This document shows, one piece after another, positions 1 through 11,625 of a DNA stretch of 64,000 bases (position 1 is the first letter of the stretch; each line of letters opens with the position of its first letter). This DNA comes from Eucalyptus grandis (Eukaryota > Streptophyta > Magnoliopsida > Myrtales > Myrtaceae): assembly GCF_016545825.1 (NCBI RefSeq), contig NC_052614.1:7210559-7274558 (forward strand), written 5' to 3'. Under the pieces are notes generated by a model. It had not been told where the DNA came from. It was given only the letters and a program-made list of their open reading frames with translations, and made no database searches. Made by a program: the position numbers and the translations under genes.

Positions 1-548
1 GATAGAACTTTCAATTTCTGAAATCGGATTCAAATTCGCGGTTAATTTCAATTCAGCGCGTTTTTAGCGTGACCTGACTACTAGGTAGCTTTCGGAAATT
101 TTTAGTACAAATGACCCGTGGTCGATTTTCTTCGAGCCACAATGAACCCACTCGACACATTGGCGACTCGGTTGTCGTGAAAATCTCAATGATTCAAATA
201 TGGACACAGGGTACCAAAACGATAGAAAAATTAGTCTAGCATCGGCTGATGAGAATTTTCCAAATTAGTGGAGTCACCCACGTTTAGCCACACATCTTAG
301 TCGAACCGACATATCTCTGATCCCTGATCGATTTTTAACTGTGCCGTAATGGCCTCTAAAGATTAGCACGATTGAATAGTTGATTCTTGGTTGAATTATC
401 AAGTCTATTGCATTAAAATTCCTTAATGTCTTCCCCAGATAATCTAGTTATATCGAGAGTGATCAGCTCTGAGAACAACTTTATAGGTGCGTCAATGAAA
501 TGCCCGATTTATTTAATGGAAAACAAATTGAAAATTTGGAATGTCACA
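1..548 (-). repeat. 3' LTR of the gypsy element, partial
   Basis: The element-orientation LTR begins with TGTGACAT at 548 and continues to the window edge. It aligns with 11090-11620, where the same element carries its other LTR. The polypurine tract lies immediately inside it. Confidence 0.8.
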
Positions 549-563
549 ACTCTTCTCCTCTTA
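549..563 (-). promoter_or_regulatory. Polypurine tract of the gypsy element
   Basis: Read on the minus strand this is TAAGAGGAGAAGAGT, directly followed by the LTR start TGTGACAT. A purine run at this place primes plus-strand DNA synthesis in LTR retrotransposons. Confidence 0.7.
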
Positions 564-601
564 TAAAAATTTCGTTCTCGAAATTTAAACCATTACAATA
601 T

Positions 602-1116
602 TTAAGCAAAAAGATGGGGGTACAACTGTCTTATCGACTCTTTAGTCTCCCATGTCGCTCCTTCAGTACCGTGGTGTTGCCAGACCACTTTGACAAACAT
701 GATGGTCTTTGTACACAGAACTTGCTCTTTTCTATCCATGATCTGAACCGGGCTTTTAACGTATGACACACAGTCATTCACATCCAATTCTTCAAAATTA
801 AGCACATGGGTCGGGTTAGGCTCGTACTTCCTTAACATCGACACGTGAAAGATATCGTGCACTTGTGCCAATCTCGGCAGCAACGCAAGACGATATGTTA
901 AGGTCCTCATTCTCTCTAGAATTCCAAATGGACCTACATACCTCGGACTCAGTTTTCCTTTCTTTCCAAAGCACGTCCCCTCATTGGTGACACTTTTAAA
1001 AAAACATGATCACAAACTTGGAATTCCAATAATCTCCGATGCTTATCTACGTAATTTTCTATCTGCTCTGAGCGGTCTTTAGTCTGCCTCTGATCACTAC
1101 AACGGCATCCATTGAC
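602..1116 (-). pseudogene. Gypsy integrase C-terminal part and chromodomain-like tail
   Basis: The open stretch 602-910 encodes the end of a chromovirus polyprotein: a block containing RLAQVHDIFHVSMLRKY, followed by a short chromodomain-like segment with WQHHGTEGATWETKE before the stop. Between 911 and 1116 the same protein continues in broken frames; the segment resembling the integrase stretch VVIRGRLKTAQSR is visible near 1070-1100 with in-frame stops after it. The rest of the integrase lies beyond the solo LTR, at 3804 and above. In chromoviruses this tail directs integration into particular chromatin. This copy is inactive. Confidence 0.75.
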
Positions 1117-3803
1117 TGTTGTCGCGACCTAAAATTTTCAGGGCAATCCTAAAGTTTAGGTTAATGGATTACTAAGTCCGAAGACTTGGCACGGACCCTC
1201 TCAAGTCCTACCAATCGCGACTTGATAGAAATTAACTCATTTAAACATGCAATTCTATTCAATTTGGAGCCGCCACTAATCAATTAGGGTCGATTAGAAA
1301 CCCAAATAAAGTATGAGAGAATACTTTATTTTTATGAACCAGAGATTCAATAAGTCCGGGGACATGATTACGCTAAATTAGTCTAATGCCATTTCGGTAC
1401 CTTTTATTTTAATTTAAAAAAAATATTTAGCAGACAATGTTAATTAATTTTAACCTAAACTACTAACATGCAAATGGTGGTCATGCGGGTGCGCAATCAA
1501 TAAAATAACATTCAAATAAAAATGCTAATAAAAATGCATGTCCTAAACATGATTTCTAAATGACATGACACCTAATTTTTCTTTTTTTCTTTTTTTTTTA
1601 AAATTAATTATATGCAATCTTAATCTAAATTTAATATGCATGGATTTTACTTTAATGATATGTGAGATGCAATTCATATGGTATGACTTAAACTTATTAC
1701 TATATGTATGCAATCTAATTTATATAATCCTAAATATGCATGTGCTACGTGATATGGGATGAATGACATGGTATTTCTACATGCATGCTCTTTTATGATC
1801 TTTTTTTATTTTATTTATGATGATTCATTTTTTAATGCATATATGCAACCTATGCTAAATAATGATGATATGGGATTAATTATGAATTAACCTATTAACT
1901 AACCAAGGAAGACTTTTGTGTTTTCTTTTTTTATTTGAAATGACCTAGTAATTTTTATTAAAAGAAAGTAACGTAATGATGTAATGCTAATTTTTTAGGC
2001 ATTTTTTATATTATATATATATTTTTAAAAGAAAATACTACATAATGAGAATGTTAAAACATTAACCTATAACCCACTAATTAAAACGCAACATGTAATG
2101 TGCACATTATGAAATCTATATAACCTAAATAACATTTTTTTTTTTTTTTTTTTTGGTTTTATTAAAGGAAAATCATCATAATTCTACATGAATGTTAGGA
2201 AAAACTAAAATGCGAAGTTTTAAATATGAAATGCATATAGACCTATATACTTAATATGATGCATGATATGTGATGAGCAAATAACGATGATGTATCAAAA
2301 TGTACGTCCTATTGATAATTTATCAACATGAATCAATGACATATTATCTTTATGTGAATCAATTATGCAAAGCAATTCATGAATTTGCCATGAAAAGTCG
2401 AAATAATCAAAAATTTAACCCGACATCTCGCGGCTCAATATTTTTTATTATCATGACTTAATATGACAGATTTTCTAATTGGATAATAATAAAAATAAAT
2501 TAGAACAAATCGGGTTAAATTAAAAAAAAAAAAAAACAAAGTTAGAGTATAAACAAAATATGAAATCAAATATCTAAAAAAATCACCTAATCTAGCTCAC
2601 GGTCAGCTTGAGGAATGGCGAGGAGTAGCTGGTGGTTCGATGATGGGTCACCGTTCGGAATAAGGGCTGTCCGTCGGAGCTCCGGCGAGGTTCGACAGTA
2701 ACCAAACCTGCAGCAAAACAGAGGAGGCAGCAAATGGTTCTGTTTAGGCGTGGAGTCGGCGTTGGTTGTTGCGCAGGTGAGCTGCTGAGATGGAGGTCCG
2801 ATCGGCGTGCAGCGGAGTCGTGGGTTGCCGAGGCGAAGAGGCGTCGGGCGAGTGCGGATGAGCGGCCGAGGCACCGTCGTTGGAACGTCGACGGGGTGCG
2901 GTGGACTGTTGGTGTTTGGGTGGTCGAGGCGCAGCGGGGCGGCGTTCGAACGGCGCTGCAAGTGGAGGGGAGCAGGTCGCGCCGCGCGGCGTCGAGCGGA
3001 GCGAAGGTGGCGCGGGTCGTCAAGCGCTGCCGGTGGAGGCGGAGCAGGGGCGTCGGCTGTGACGCGAGCTGCTTTGTGGTGCGGTGACGGAGGAGGACGG
3101 GTGGTTGCGAGAGGTGTTGAGCGGTGCTCATGGACGAGCGGCGGGGTGGCGTCGGCGAGCGCAAGCGGCAGGTCGCGGCTGGCGGGCGGCGAGCAACGCG
3201 GGCCGAGACGCGGCGGTCGCGGCTGGCCTCGGGCGGCGAGCGACGCGGGTCGGCAGGACGTCGGGCGGCGCGGCGGTCGCAGCTGGCCGGGCGGCGAGCG
3301 ACGCGGGTCGGCAGCGGCGGAGGTCCGGATGACCGGTCGAGTGGATGCGGACGGGAGGCTCCGGAGAAGATGAACAAAAGAACTTTTTCTCTCTCTTTTT
3401 TTTACCTTTTCTCTCTTTTCCTCTAACCCCTTTTCCTTCGCCACAAATCAGCAAAAGCAAAAAAGAAGACTTCCTATTTCCACGAATGAAATCCTCTCTT
3501 TCCTCTCCTCTCTTTTCACCTTTTTTTTTTTTTTTTTTTTTGACTTTTTCTCTTCTTCTTCAGTTTTTCCTTTTTTTCTTTGACCACCAAAACCGAAGCC
3601 TCGGCTTCTCTTTTATAGAAGAAAAACTTGAAATTGTTGAAGATCCGGCGATATTCACTCAACCTCTTCAACAAAGAAATGGCTCCAAAATCCGGCCGTT
3701 GAATTATTTTGAATTCAAATTTTTTTCAAAATTTCCCTCTACAACCAAATGCTATATTATTATTTTCTAAAAAATAAAATAAATTTTAAAATAGGTGTCA
3801 ACA
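1117..3803. mobile_element. Solo LTR (Tat/Ogre-like gypsy) nested in the integrase
   Basis: The interval starts TGTTGTCGCGACC and ends GGTGTCAACA, giving 5-bp inverted ends TGTTG/CAACA and TG...CA termini. It separates two parts of one integrase gene that continue on either side. There is no gag or pol inside, so it is a solo LTR of about 2.7 kb. The start includes a block around 1260-1310 (GCCGCCACTAATCAATTAGG) of a kind I associate with Tat-clade LTRs. Composition is very uneven: AT-rich at 1400-2580, strongly GC-rich at 2590-3370, then pyrimidine-rich to 3600. The long overlapping frames in the GC-rich part are compositional, with no recognisable domain. I could not see a clean 5-bp target duplication (TTGAC against ACTGT). 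Confidence 0.75.
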
Positions 3804-4670
3804 ACTGTTGAACCAACTCGGACCCGTAATCTTTCTTTCCCCAACTTCATCCCAACACATTGATTCTTGCACTCTCTCGCCATACAACGCTTTAAAAGGA
3901 GCCATCCGAATGCTTTGCCGATAACTATTATTGTAGGCAAATTCCACCGGGTGTAGTCGTTCTTCCCAACTTCCTTTGAAATCTAGTACACAAGCTCTAA
4001 GCATGTCCTCGAGGATCTGAATTGTCCTCTCGGACCGGCCATCCGTCCGAGGATGATACGTCGTGTTGTACTACAGCTTGGTACCTAAAGCACTTTGTAA
4101 GCTCTTCCAAAAAGTGGCGGTGAACCTCGGGTCTCTGTCTAAAGTTATCGTAACCGGCACTCCATGCAGATGAACTACCTGGCACACGTATAGATCCGTG
4201 TGTCTATCCAAACTGAGGTCCTTTTGAACCGCAATGAAGTGAGCAAACTTTGTTAGTCTGTCGACCACTACTCAAATCGAATCATTTTCTCTCTGACTCC
4301 TCGGTAGTCCAGTCACAAAATCCATTGTGATATGCTCCCATTTCCACTCTGGGATCTCGAGATGTTGCAGAAGTCCTCCCGGCTTGCAATGCTGAGCTTT
4401 GACTTGCTGACACGACAGACACTTGGCGACATGCTTGGCGATGTTCGCCTTCATCCCAGACCACCAATAGTGTTGACGTAGATTCTGATACATCTTGGTA
4501 CTACCAGGATGAATGCTGTAGCTGCTACGATGTGCTTCTGATAAGATATCCTCTCTAAGCTCCACATAGTCAGGTATAACCAAACGTCCTCGGAACCTCA
4601 GTATTCCTTCATCAGAAATCTGAAAGTCAGCCTTCATTTTCTCAGTGTCTTCCTGTAGAATTTTCTGCAC
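3804..4670 (-). pseudogene. Gypsy integrase, zinc finger and catalytic core
   Basis: The segment 4272-4670 holds the HHCC zinc finger (histidines in AHRSSYSIHPG, cysteines in KCLSCQQVK) and the first catalytic aspartate in TMDFVTGLP. The segment 4071-4268 continues with VVDRLTKFAHFI and the second aspartate region TLDRDPRFTATFW. The segment 3798-4004 carries the end of the core (VEFAYNNSYRQSIRMAPF, YGERVQ) and stops where the solo LTR begins. The three pieces are in different frames, so the core is broken by stops and frameshifts as well as by the insertion. Confidence 0.85.
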
Positions 4671-4706
4671 ATCTGGATCTATCAGTTGGAGTAGCTTGAT
4701 TTTGAT

Positions 4707-5999
4707 CTAGACATCTGGTTCAATTCTGAGGGTGGCCATAAGACTTAAAATGTGGCTTACCTCAAATTTGAAAACTGAATCTCGAGATCTCTCGATTAGG
4801 TTCCACTCCTTAATTAGTATATGAGCAACTAAAGACTTTCGACTCAAAACATCGACGACCTTATTCGCCGTTCCCGGGTGATATAGGATATCACAAGGGT
4901 AATCCTTCAACAATTCCATCCATCGGCGTTGTCTCATGCTCAACTCTTTCTGAGAGAACAGGTACTTGAGGCTTTGATGGTCTGTGAAGATTTGGAATCT
5001 TTCTCCGCACAAATAGTGTCTCCAAATCTTCAAGACAAAAATAATTGCTGCGAGCTCTAAGTCATGCATTGGATAGTTTTGTTCATGAGGTCTCAACTGA
5101 CGGGAGGCGTATGCAACAACTCGGCCATGTTGCATTAGCACGCAACCCAATCCTCTGAATGACGCATCATTGTAGATCTCGAATCCTCCAGGACTAGATG
5201 GAATGGTCAGCATAGGTGCGGTAGTCAACTTTTGCTTCAGCTCTTGGAAACTACGTTCGCACTTGTCTATCCACATGAATTTCTCTTCTTTCTTCAGGAG
5301 TCTTGTTAAAGGCAACGCTAATGATGAGAATCCTTCCACAAACCGTTTGTAATAACCTGTTAAACTCAGAAAACTTCTAATCTCTGTCACTGTAGTCGGT
5401 CTTGGCCAATTGATCACGACTTCTATCTTGCTTGGGTCCACAAAGATTCTTTTGCCTGAAATCACGTGACCTAAGAAAGCAACACGAGTCAACCAAAACT
5501 CGCATTTGCTGAACTTGGCATACAACTGATGGGCTCTCAGAGTCTGCAGTACTAATTTCAGATGACTCTCATGCTCTTCATCACTCCTCGAATACACCAG
5601 AATATCATCGATGAACACGATCACAAACTGATCCAGATATTCCTTAAATACTTGGTTCATTAAATCCATGAAGGCAGCTGTAGCATTTGTCAACCCGAAT
5701 GGCATTACAGTGAACTCGTAATGACTATACTGAGTACGAAATGCTGACTTAGGAATGTCCTCATTCCTGATCCTCAGTTGATGATATCCCGTCCTCAAGT
5801 CAATTTTCGAAAATATCAACGTTCCTTGCAACTGATCGAACGAATCATCAATCCTCGGGAGTGGATACTTGTTCTTGATCGCTACTTGATTGAGTTGTCG
5901 ATAGTCGATGCACAGGCGCAACGAACCATCTTTCTTCTTCACAAACAGAACTGGTGCTCCCCAAGGTGATGCACTGGGACGAATAAATCCCTTATCCAA
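4707..5999 (-). pseudogene. Gypsy reverse transcriptase and RNase H
   Basis: This 430-codon open stretch is the best-preserved part of the element. The RT shows [31 protein letters not shown] and, about residue 130, the catalytic [10 protein letters not shown]. RNase H follows: [13 protein letters not shown], a glutamate in LELAAIIF and [11 protein letters not shown]. The family reaction is copying genomic RNA into DNA and degrading the RNA strand. The upstream linker to the protease is broken by a stop near 6007, so it is not in frame with gag-protease. Labelled pseudogene because the parent element is defective, though this stretch itself is uninterrupted. Confidence 0.9.
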
Positions 6000-6093
6000 T
6001 AACTCCTACATTTGCACCTTCAATTCCTTCAACTCAGGTAACGCCATCCAGTAAGGAGCCTTAGAAATTGGCTTTGTCCCGGTGTTAGCTCGA

Positions 6094-6519
6094 TCACGAA
6101 TTTGATCTCTCTCTCTCTGGTGGTAATCCTGGCAATTCCTTCGGGAAAACATCTGGAAATTCTTGTACCACAGCGATGTCTTCCATCTTCAGCTCCTTAA
6201 CTGTCGTATCCACGACAGTTGCCAAGTAACTTTGACAACTCTCGTCTAATAAACGAGTTGCCTCAAGCGACGAGATCAAGATAATCGAGGGTCCTCCTTG
6301 ATTCCCGACAAACTCGAAGCTCTCACCCTCTAACGGGTCAAACTGAATCGCTTTGCGATAGCAGTTCATCTTAACTCGTTGCTTAGTGAGCCAATCCATG
6401 CCAATAATTAAATCAAAGTCATACATGGCTAGGACTAACAAGTCTTTTTTCCCCACTCGCTCACCAATCGCTAACTTGCAACCAGAACAACCCAAAGTGG
6501 CTATCACTTTATCCTTCAA
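6094..6519 (-). pseudogene. Gypsy aspartic protease domain and linker
   Basis: The reading includes a retropepsin-like core with LVLAMYDFDLIIGMDWL, typical of the second half of the gypsy protease, and ends in the linker VVQEFPDVFPKELPGLPPERE that normally leads into RT. The catalytic DxG segment is at the end of the neighbouring stretch 6583-6846 (ALFDPGATHSFV, in which a proline sits between Asp and Gly). Between the two, at 6520-6582, the frame is broken. The protease would process the polyprotein; here it cannot be made intact. Confidence 0.75.
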
Positions 6520-6582
6520 CGGTATAGATATGCAAATTGCCTACTTCAACAATATAGGACTTAATCCTAACAACTTAACATA

Positions 6583-7973
6583 TTACTCGGCAACAAAAGA
6601 ATGGGTTGCTCCTGGGTCAAATAAAGCGTAAGTAGGATGGTCGTTCAGCGAAACCATACCTGTGATCACGTCAGGTGCAGCCTTTGCTTGACCTTGTGTG
6701 ATGGCATACACCGTGCCCTGAACTGGTGGTCTCAACTGTCCTCCTTGTGGCGCAATCTGAGGTGCATACCCTCTAATCTGACCAATAGGTGGCGGCGGCG
6801 ACAACTGGGGTTGTCCTCTTGGCCTTCTAGGACAATCTCTGGCCATGTGACCCTACTGGCTACACTCATAACAAGCGCCCGTCCTTCGAGGGCATGGGTT
6901 CGAACCATGTCGCCTTCCACAAAAGCGATATAAATCATTCTTGCTTGTCCCTGACTGGCCAACTCCACCCTTCCTATTAGGCAGGATCTGGAATCTATTT
7001 TTGGTCATGGGCTTCTTTCCCTGACGGATCCCTTCTTTGTGAGAGCTAAACCTCGATCCAAACAAGGCAGCTTGCTCATTCAAACCTCTCTCTATCATCT
7101 AGGCTCAACGATAGACTTATCGATATTTTGTCAGATCTAACGGTAGCAGAGGTTGCTTTAGTTAAGAACGAAGACCATTTCTGAATCTTCGAGCTTTTTC
7201 TTCTAGGTCCTTAATCAACCTCAGAGCATACTGAGAAAGCTCCGCAAATTTGACCCCATATTGGTCGACAGTCATACTTAGCGGAGACGCTGAAACTCCT
7301 CCATCTTTTGTTCTTGGGCAGTACCCAAAAAATACTGATCGTTAAATGCTCTAAGGAAGGTGTCCCACACCGGGACCACACCTTTTGGAAATACTATATC
7401 CTTGGCGACTCTCCACCAGATATTTGCATTGCCTTGAAGTTGGTACACAACCAATACCACCTTCTCCTCTTCGTTGCACATCAGAAGTGCAAACGCTTTT
7501 TCGAGGTCTTGGATCCAGAGTGACGTAGCTTCCGAATCTCCGGTACCAATGAACCTTGGTGGGTTTAGCTTTAGGAATTGCTCCACTAACTTGTGGATCG
7601 GTCTTTTTCTCTACACCACTACATTATCAGGTTGAGCTTCGGCGGGTGCAACAACAAGTGTGGCGGCGAGTGCGGCCTCTGCAACGGCGGCAATGGCAGC
7701 AATAGCGGCGGCGGCAGCAACAACGGCTTGGTTCTGTGCCTGTTGTCCTATCACATCTCTCATGGCTTCAAGTGCCTGCATGATACCTTCGATTCTAGGA
7801 TCACTAGGGGCTGCTACCCCGGCACCAACTGGAGGTGGTGCCACTCCACTAGCACTAGCTTGTGCTAGCGCTTTACCTCTACTGCCTCGGGTACCGACCC
7901 TGGTCAGCGTTCTACCCCGAGTCACGGCCCTAACGGTCCTCTTGCTAGAAGTTCGCTGCTCCTGATCACTCAT
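6583..7973 (-). pseudogene. Gypsy gag with zinc knuckle and start of protease
   Basis: A plausible gag start is the ATG at 7973 (MSDQEQRTSSKRTVRAV). An alanine-rich stretch follows, then the capsid-like block at 7278-7586 (LKLNPPRFIGTGD, ASLWIQDLEKAF-like spacing, VYQLQGNANIWW). The CCHC zinc knuckle is near 6830-6875: CYECSQ, a stop codon (6853-6855), then GHMARDC, so the CX2CX4HX4C spacing is retained but interrupted by TAG. Several frames are needed to read the whole gag. Gag would package the element RNA. Confidence 0.8.
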
Positions 7974-8150
7974 GGCTCGGCTTTATCTACTGAAGCCTAT
8001 TTCCAATTCCACACCGAATTAGAAACAGAGTGATCTAAACCACAAGCAATTCTACCAATCAACTACCACAAACATGCACCAGCATGAATTTAAAGGCCTT
8101 TTCTACCACTATCCTACGAACCATCGCACCTTATCACTCCAATCCTTAAC

Positions 8151-8166
8151 CATTGCTCTGATACCA
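8151..8166 (-). promoter_or_regulatory. Primer binding site (tRNA-iMet type)
   Basis: On the minus strand this reads TGGTATCAGAGCAATG, the complement of the initiator methionine tRNA 3' end used by most plant LTR retrotransposons. It lies between the 5' LTR (ending about 8178) and gag. The 11-base spacing to the assumed LTR end is longer than usual, so the LTR end may be closer to 8167. Confidence 0.8.
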
Positions 8167-8177
8167 GTAAACGGGGA

Positions 8178-11100
8178 TGTCACGCCCCGATTCTCGGGTA
8201 CGTACCCATCCCTCACTTGGTTGATATAATAATGACGTCCCAGGTTGCATCGCTGACCCTGTTCATTTATAATACGCATGCGGAAGCATATATGAAATGC
8301 CCAGACAATAAAACAATGAGATAGAAAAGTGGGACTAAAACTTTGAACCTAAAAAACCATCACACTTATATACATTGCAAACCATAGTGCAAATATATAC
8401 AAGGTAAATTACCAAGCCAGGTCCTAATCAAACAAACTCAGAAAACAAAGTCTGAAGACAGGGGTGGGGTTTCAATCCTCCTCTAGATTCTCCTCCGGGT
8501 CCTCCTCCTCCTCAACGATCTCTCCTTCTTCCTCGCTCTAGCTAGAGCCCACGGCTGAGTACACCGGAGAGTCATAATCACCTTCAAGCTTGGGATCCTT
8601 CGCATCAACCATTGATCCACCCTTAGGATCTAATGTACCCTTCCCGAACACAACCTTTAACACATACAGAGGTACATCACATTCCGGCACAGGGCCCACC
8701 CTTTGTCCATCATTGTAATGGTGATACCATGCCCGATATTCATGGGGCACCTTTTTGGGCTCACCCACATCAACCCAGACGGTGGATTTCACCATTACAT
8801 ATTCCAACCTTTCAGGGTGCCCATGTATCGGAATGTGATAACCTATTTCTGTGAATTTCTTAGGTAGTCCAAAATGCTCGAGAGGAGCTGGAGGTGCTGC
8901 TATCTATGGACCTGAAATGTTATCCTACAACGAGGTGAGAAGATGTCTCAGTGAGTTCCCCCCCTTAAGACCCAACTAGGAAGCAAATACGCCATAAAGG
9001 CTGCCTAAGCACAACACAGGTCAGAGGACTTACCTTGGCCTCAGTCTCTTCCTGCAAGTTAGTATCTCGAAACTCAACCAATCATGACAATTCACCAAAT
9101 CAGATCGAACTATCGATCAATCGACCAAGTCGAATACAAGTCATCACAACCTTCTCCTGGTCAGCTTATTCCATACTATCTATGAGTCCGATCAAAATCC
9201 AAGACTGCTCACTCTAGGTGATATATAGATAGTAGCTTGCCCCCAAGGCTAATAAATAGTACATTGTTCATTCTCTAAGATGACATACGAGTCATCGAGT
9301 TAATATAGTATATTGTGCCTTCTCCAGATAACATACAGAGTCATCGAGTTGTTATAGTATAACGTTCTTTCTCCAAGATGACATATAGAGTCATCGAGCT
9401 GTTATAGTATACCATTCTTTCTCCAAGATGACATATAGAGTCATCGAGCCAATAAATTATAACGTTCTTTCTCCAAGATGACATATAGAGCCATCGCACT
9501 GTTATAGTATACCGTTCTAATCGTACAATTAATTTACCATTATTATCATACCCGATAAAAATACACGTGTGTGGGTACACGGTCGGTCTTAGCCATAATA
9601 CAAGATTTTCAATTTTGAACCTCTCACTATTTTCAGCAATCCCAAAATAGATTTTTGGCGCTGTAGACCGACGCCCAGCAATTCTCCAATTAATTACCAA
9701 AATTATCCATTTTTGGAATTAAATACCCACAAACACTAATCACAATCAATTTGCACAATCAGGCACTCAATTAAATAAACAGAGAGTACCACTGCAATAG
9801 CACGAAATTCCGGTCACCAGCTATCCCGGTCTAATTTCTGGAAAATAAATAAATAAATAAATAATTACGAAAAATATTAAATAAGTGCCAATGATGCGAC
9901 TTAGGCTTAGAAAAGCCTAATTGGATGTCGAGAAGGAGTCGGAAAATTTCCGAATCACTCTAGATAAATACTAGAATTTGTCTAGGCCTTAATTACACTA
10001 ATTAACCACCTAACATGCATCCGCAATTAATTAAATTTACTAATCTAATCTAACTATCCACCTAATACATACTTAACCTAAACTAATCAACCCTTAGGCG
10101 TCATTAACCTACTAAGCGAGGATTAGTGAGTTAAACTCACTTGTTCGGCGATCCGATTGGTGCAAAACGATGGGAACGCAATGGAGCTCAACTCTCTCCA
10201 AAGCAGGCCTAGCTTTCGGGATTCGGAACGACCTGAAAACGGGCCCGAGGTGTTGCTGAAACCCACTAGTTTGCTCTTTGTTCTTGGCTGGTTGCTTGCT
10301 AAAAAGGCGAGGTGGTGGCTCGGTTGAGGCGGGGATGGATCGAGGAAGGTTGAAGGGGCCAAACCAGGCCTAGGCGGGACTCGAACGATGGCCGGCAGCA
10401 ACTCACGGCGGCGGGGATGAGCTGTACAACTCTCGAACAGCCAGGGACGGCGACTGGAACGTCGAGATCGCGCGGGTGGTGCGGTGGCGCGTGCTCAAGG
10501 TGGGGTAGCGAATGGTGATGGGTGAGGGTGCATGCGGGCAGTCCGGCGGGTGTCCACGGCTGTGAGGGCTTCGGCTGGTCTCTCTATTAGTTGCTGAGCT
10601 TGAAAATGGCACAATGAAGAGGATGGGAGGGGCGGTCGACAGTAGATGAGGGAGAGAGGGAGGGATGAGGGAACAAAGGGGGCCACTTGGTCTCTTATCC
10701 TCATCTTCTTGTCCCTCATTTGCCCACCAAGCTCGGCTATCTTCCATCCTTCATTTTTCAGCCTTCAATCCCCTTCTAGAAGGCTTGAATTGGTCCATAA
10801 CTCATGGTGGTGGGGGGCATACGAACTTGCTTGATTTCCTCTTCAATTGGACACTTATTCATTTTTAAATCAATCCAATTTGGCCTCTCAAAAATCAACC
10901 AACACCTCAACGATCCAATTCGTATTTTTCCTCACCAATCGATCCCACTTGTTTTCCAATTTTGCAATAAAAAAGATCCTCAACACTTTCTGAACAAAAA
11001 TAGTCCTACCTTGACTTTTTACAAAAAAGTCTCAGTTTGCAGAAAAATCTTCTGAGACTGAGTCGACGTTCCTAAAATGATTTGTGGCATGACGGAACTT

Positions 11101-11625
11101 TCAATTTCTGAAATTGGATTCGAATTCGCGGTTAATTTCAATTTGGTGCGATTTTAGCATGACCTAAGCTATCAGGTAGCTTTCAAAAAATTTTAGTGCA
11201 AATGACTTGTGGTCGATTTTCTTCAAGCCACAATGAACCCATTCGACATATTGGCAACTCTCGGTTGTTGTGAAAATCTCGAGGATTCAAATACGGACAC
11301 AGGGTACCAAAACGATAGAAAAATCAGTATAGTACTGGTCGATGAGAATTTTCCAAATTAGTGGAGTCACCCATACTTAGTCACACATCTCGTCGAACCG
11401 ATCTATCTCTCGATCCCTGATCGATTTTTAACTGTGCCGTAATGGCCTCTAAAGATGAGCACGGTCAAATAGCCAATTCCTAGTCGAATTCTCAAGTCTA
11501 TTGCATTAAAATTCCTTAATGGTTTCCCCTGATAATCTAGTTATCTCGAGAGTAATCAGCTTTGAGAACAACCCTATAAGTGCGTCAATGAAATGCTCAA
11601 TTTATTCAATGGAAAATAGAATTGA
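8178..11625 (-). repeat. 5' LTR of the gypsy element (about 3.4 kb)
   Basis: The inner end is placed at TGTCACGCCCC (8178, plus strand), just outside the primer site. The outer part 11090-11620 matches the 3' LTR at 1-540. The LTR contains a GC-rich block at 10130-10700, 50-bp tandem repeats at 9263-9515 and no reliable ORF; the modest ORFs at 8538-8807 and 10123-10747 look like chance or ancient coding debris. The extreme outer end, expected to read like 541-548, is missing: at 11625 the sequence passes directly into another LTR-related fragment. Confidence 0.65.
9263..9515. repeat. Tandem repeat, five units of about 50 bp, inside the LTR
   Basis: The core CTCCAAGATGACATATAGAG recurs, exact or nearly so, at 9273, 9323, 9371, 9421 and 9471, a period of 48-50 bp. 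Each unit contains the short dyad GATGAC...GTCATC with a 7-base loop and the block GTTATAGTATA. Confidence 0.85.

Larger units (their letters stand above)
1..11625 (-). mobile_element. Ty3/gypsy chromovirus (Tekay/Del-like), degenerate, with nested insertion
   Basis: On the minus strand the order is LTR, tRNA-iMet primer site, gag, protease, RT, RNase H, integrase, chromodomain-like tail, polypurine tract, LTR, which is the Ty3/gypsy order. The downstream LTR is cut by the window start. The upstream LTR covers 8178-11625. Alignable LTR stretches (1-540 against about 11090-11620) look roughly 90% identical by eye, so the insertion is not recent. The reading frames are interrupted by stops and by a solo LTR of another family, so the element cannot be autonomous. 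Assignment to the Tekay/Del lineage rests on the long LTRs and the integrase tail and is an inference. Confidence 0.88.

Noticed and set aside
2587..3444. Long open frames on both strands in the GC-rich block
   Set aside because: They overlap on both strands and in several frames, consist of Arg/Pro/Ala-rich low-complexity sequence and lie inside a solo LTR; high GC removes stop codons.
1112..3808. Target duplication for the solo LTR
   Set aside because: The flanking pentamers TTGAC and ACTGT do not match; no clean duplication could be claimed.
8538..10747. Several ORFs of 70-120 codons in the 5' LTR
   Set aside because: They lie in LTR sequence, show no domain, and partly overlap on both strands.
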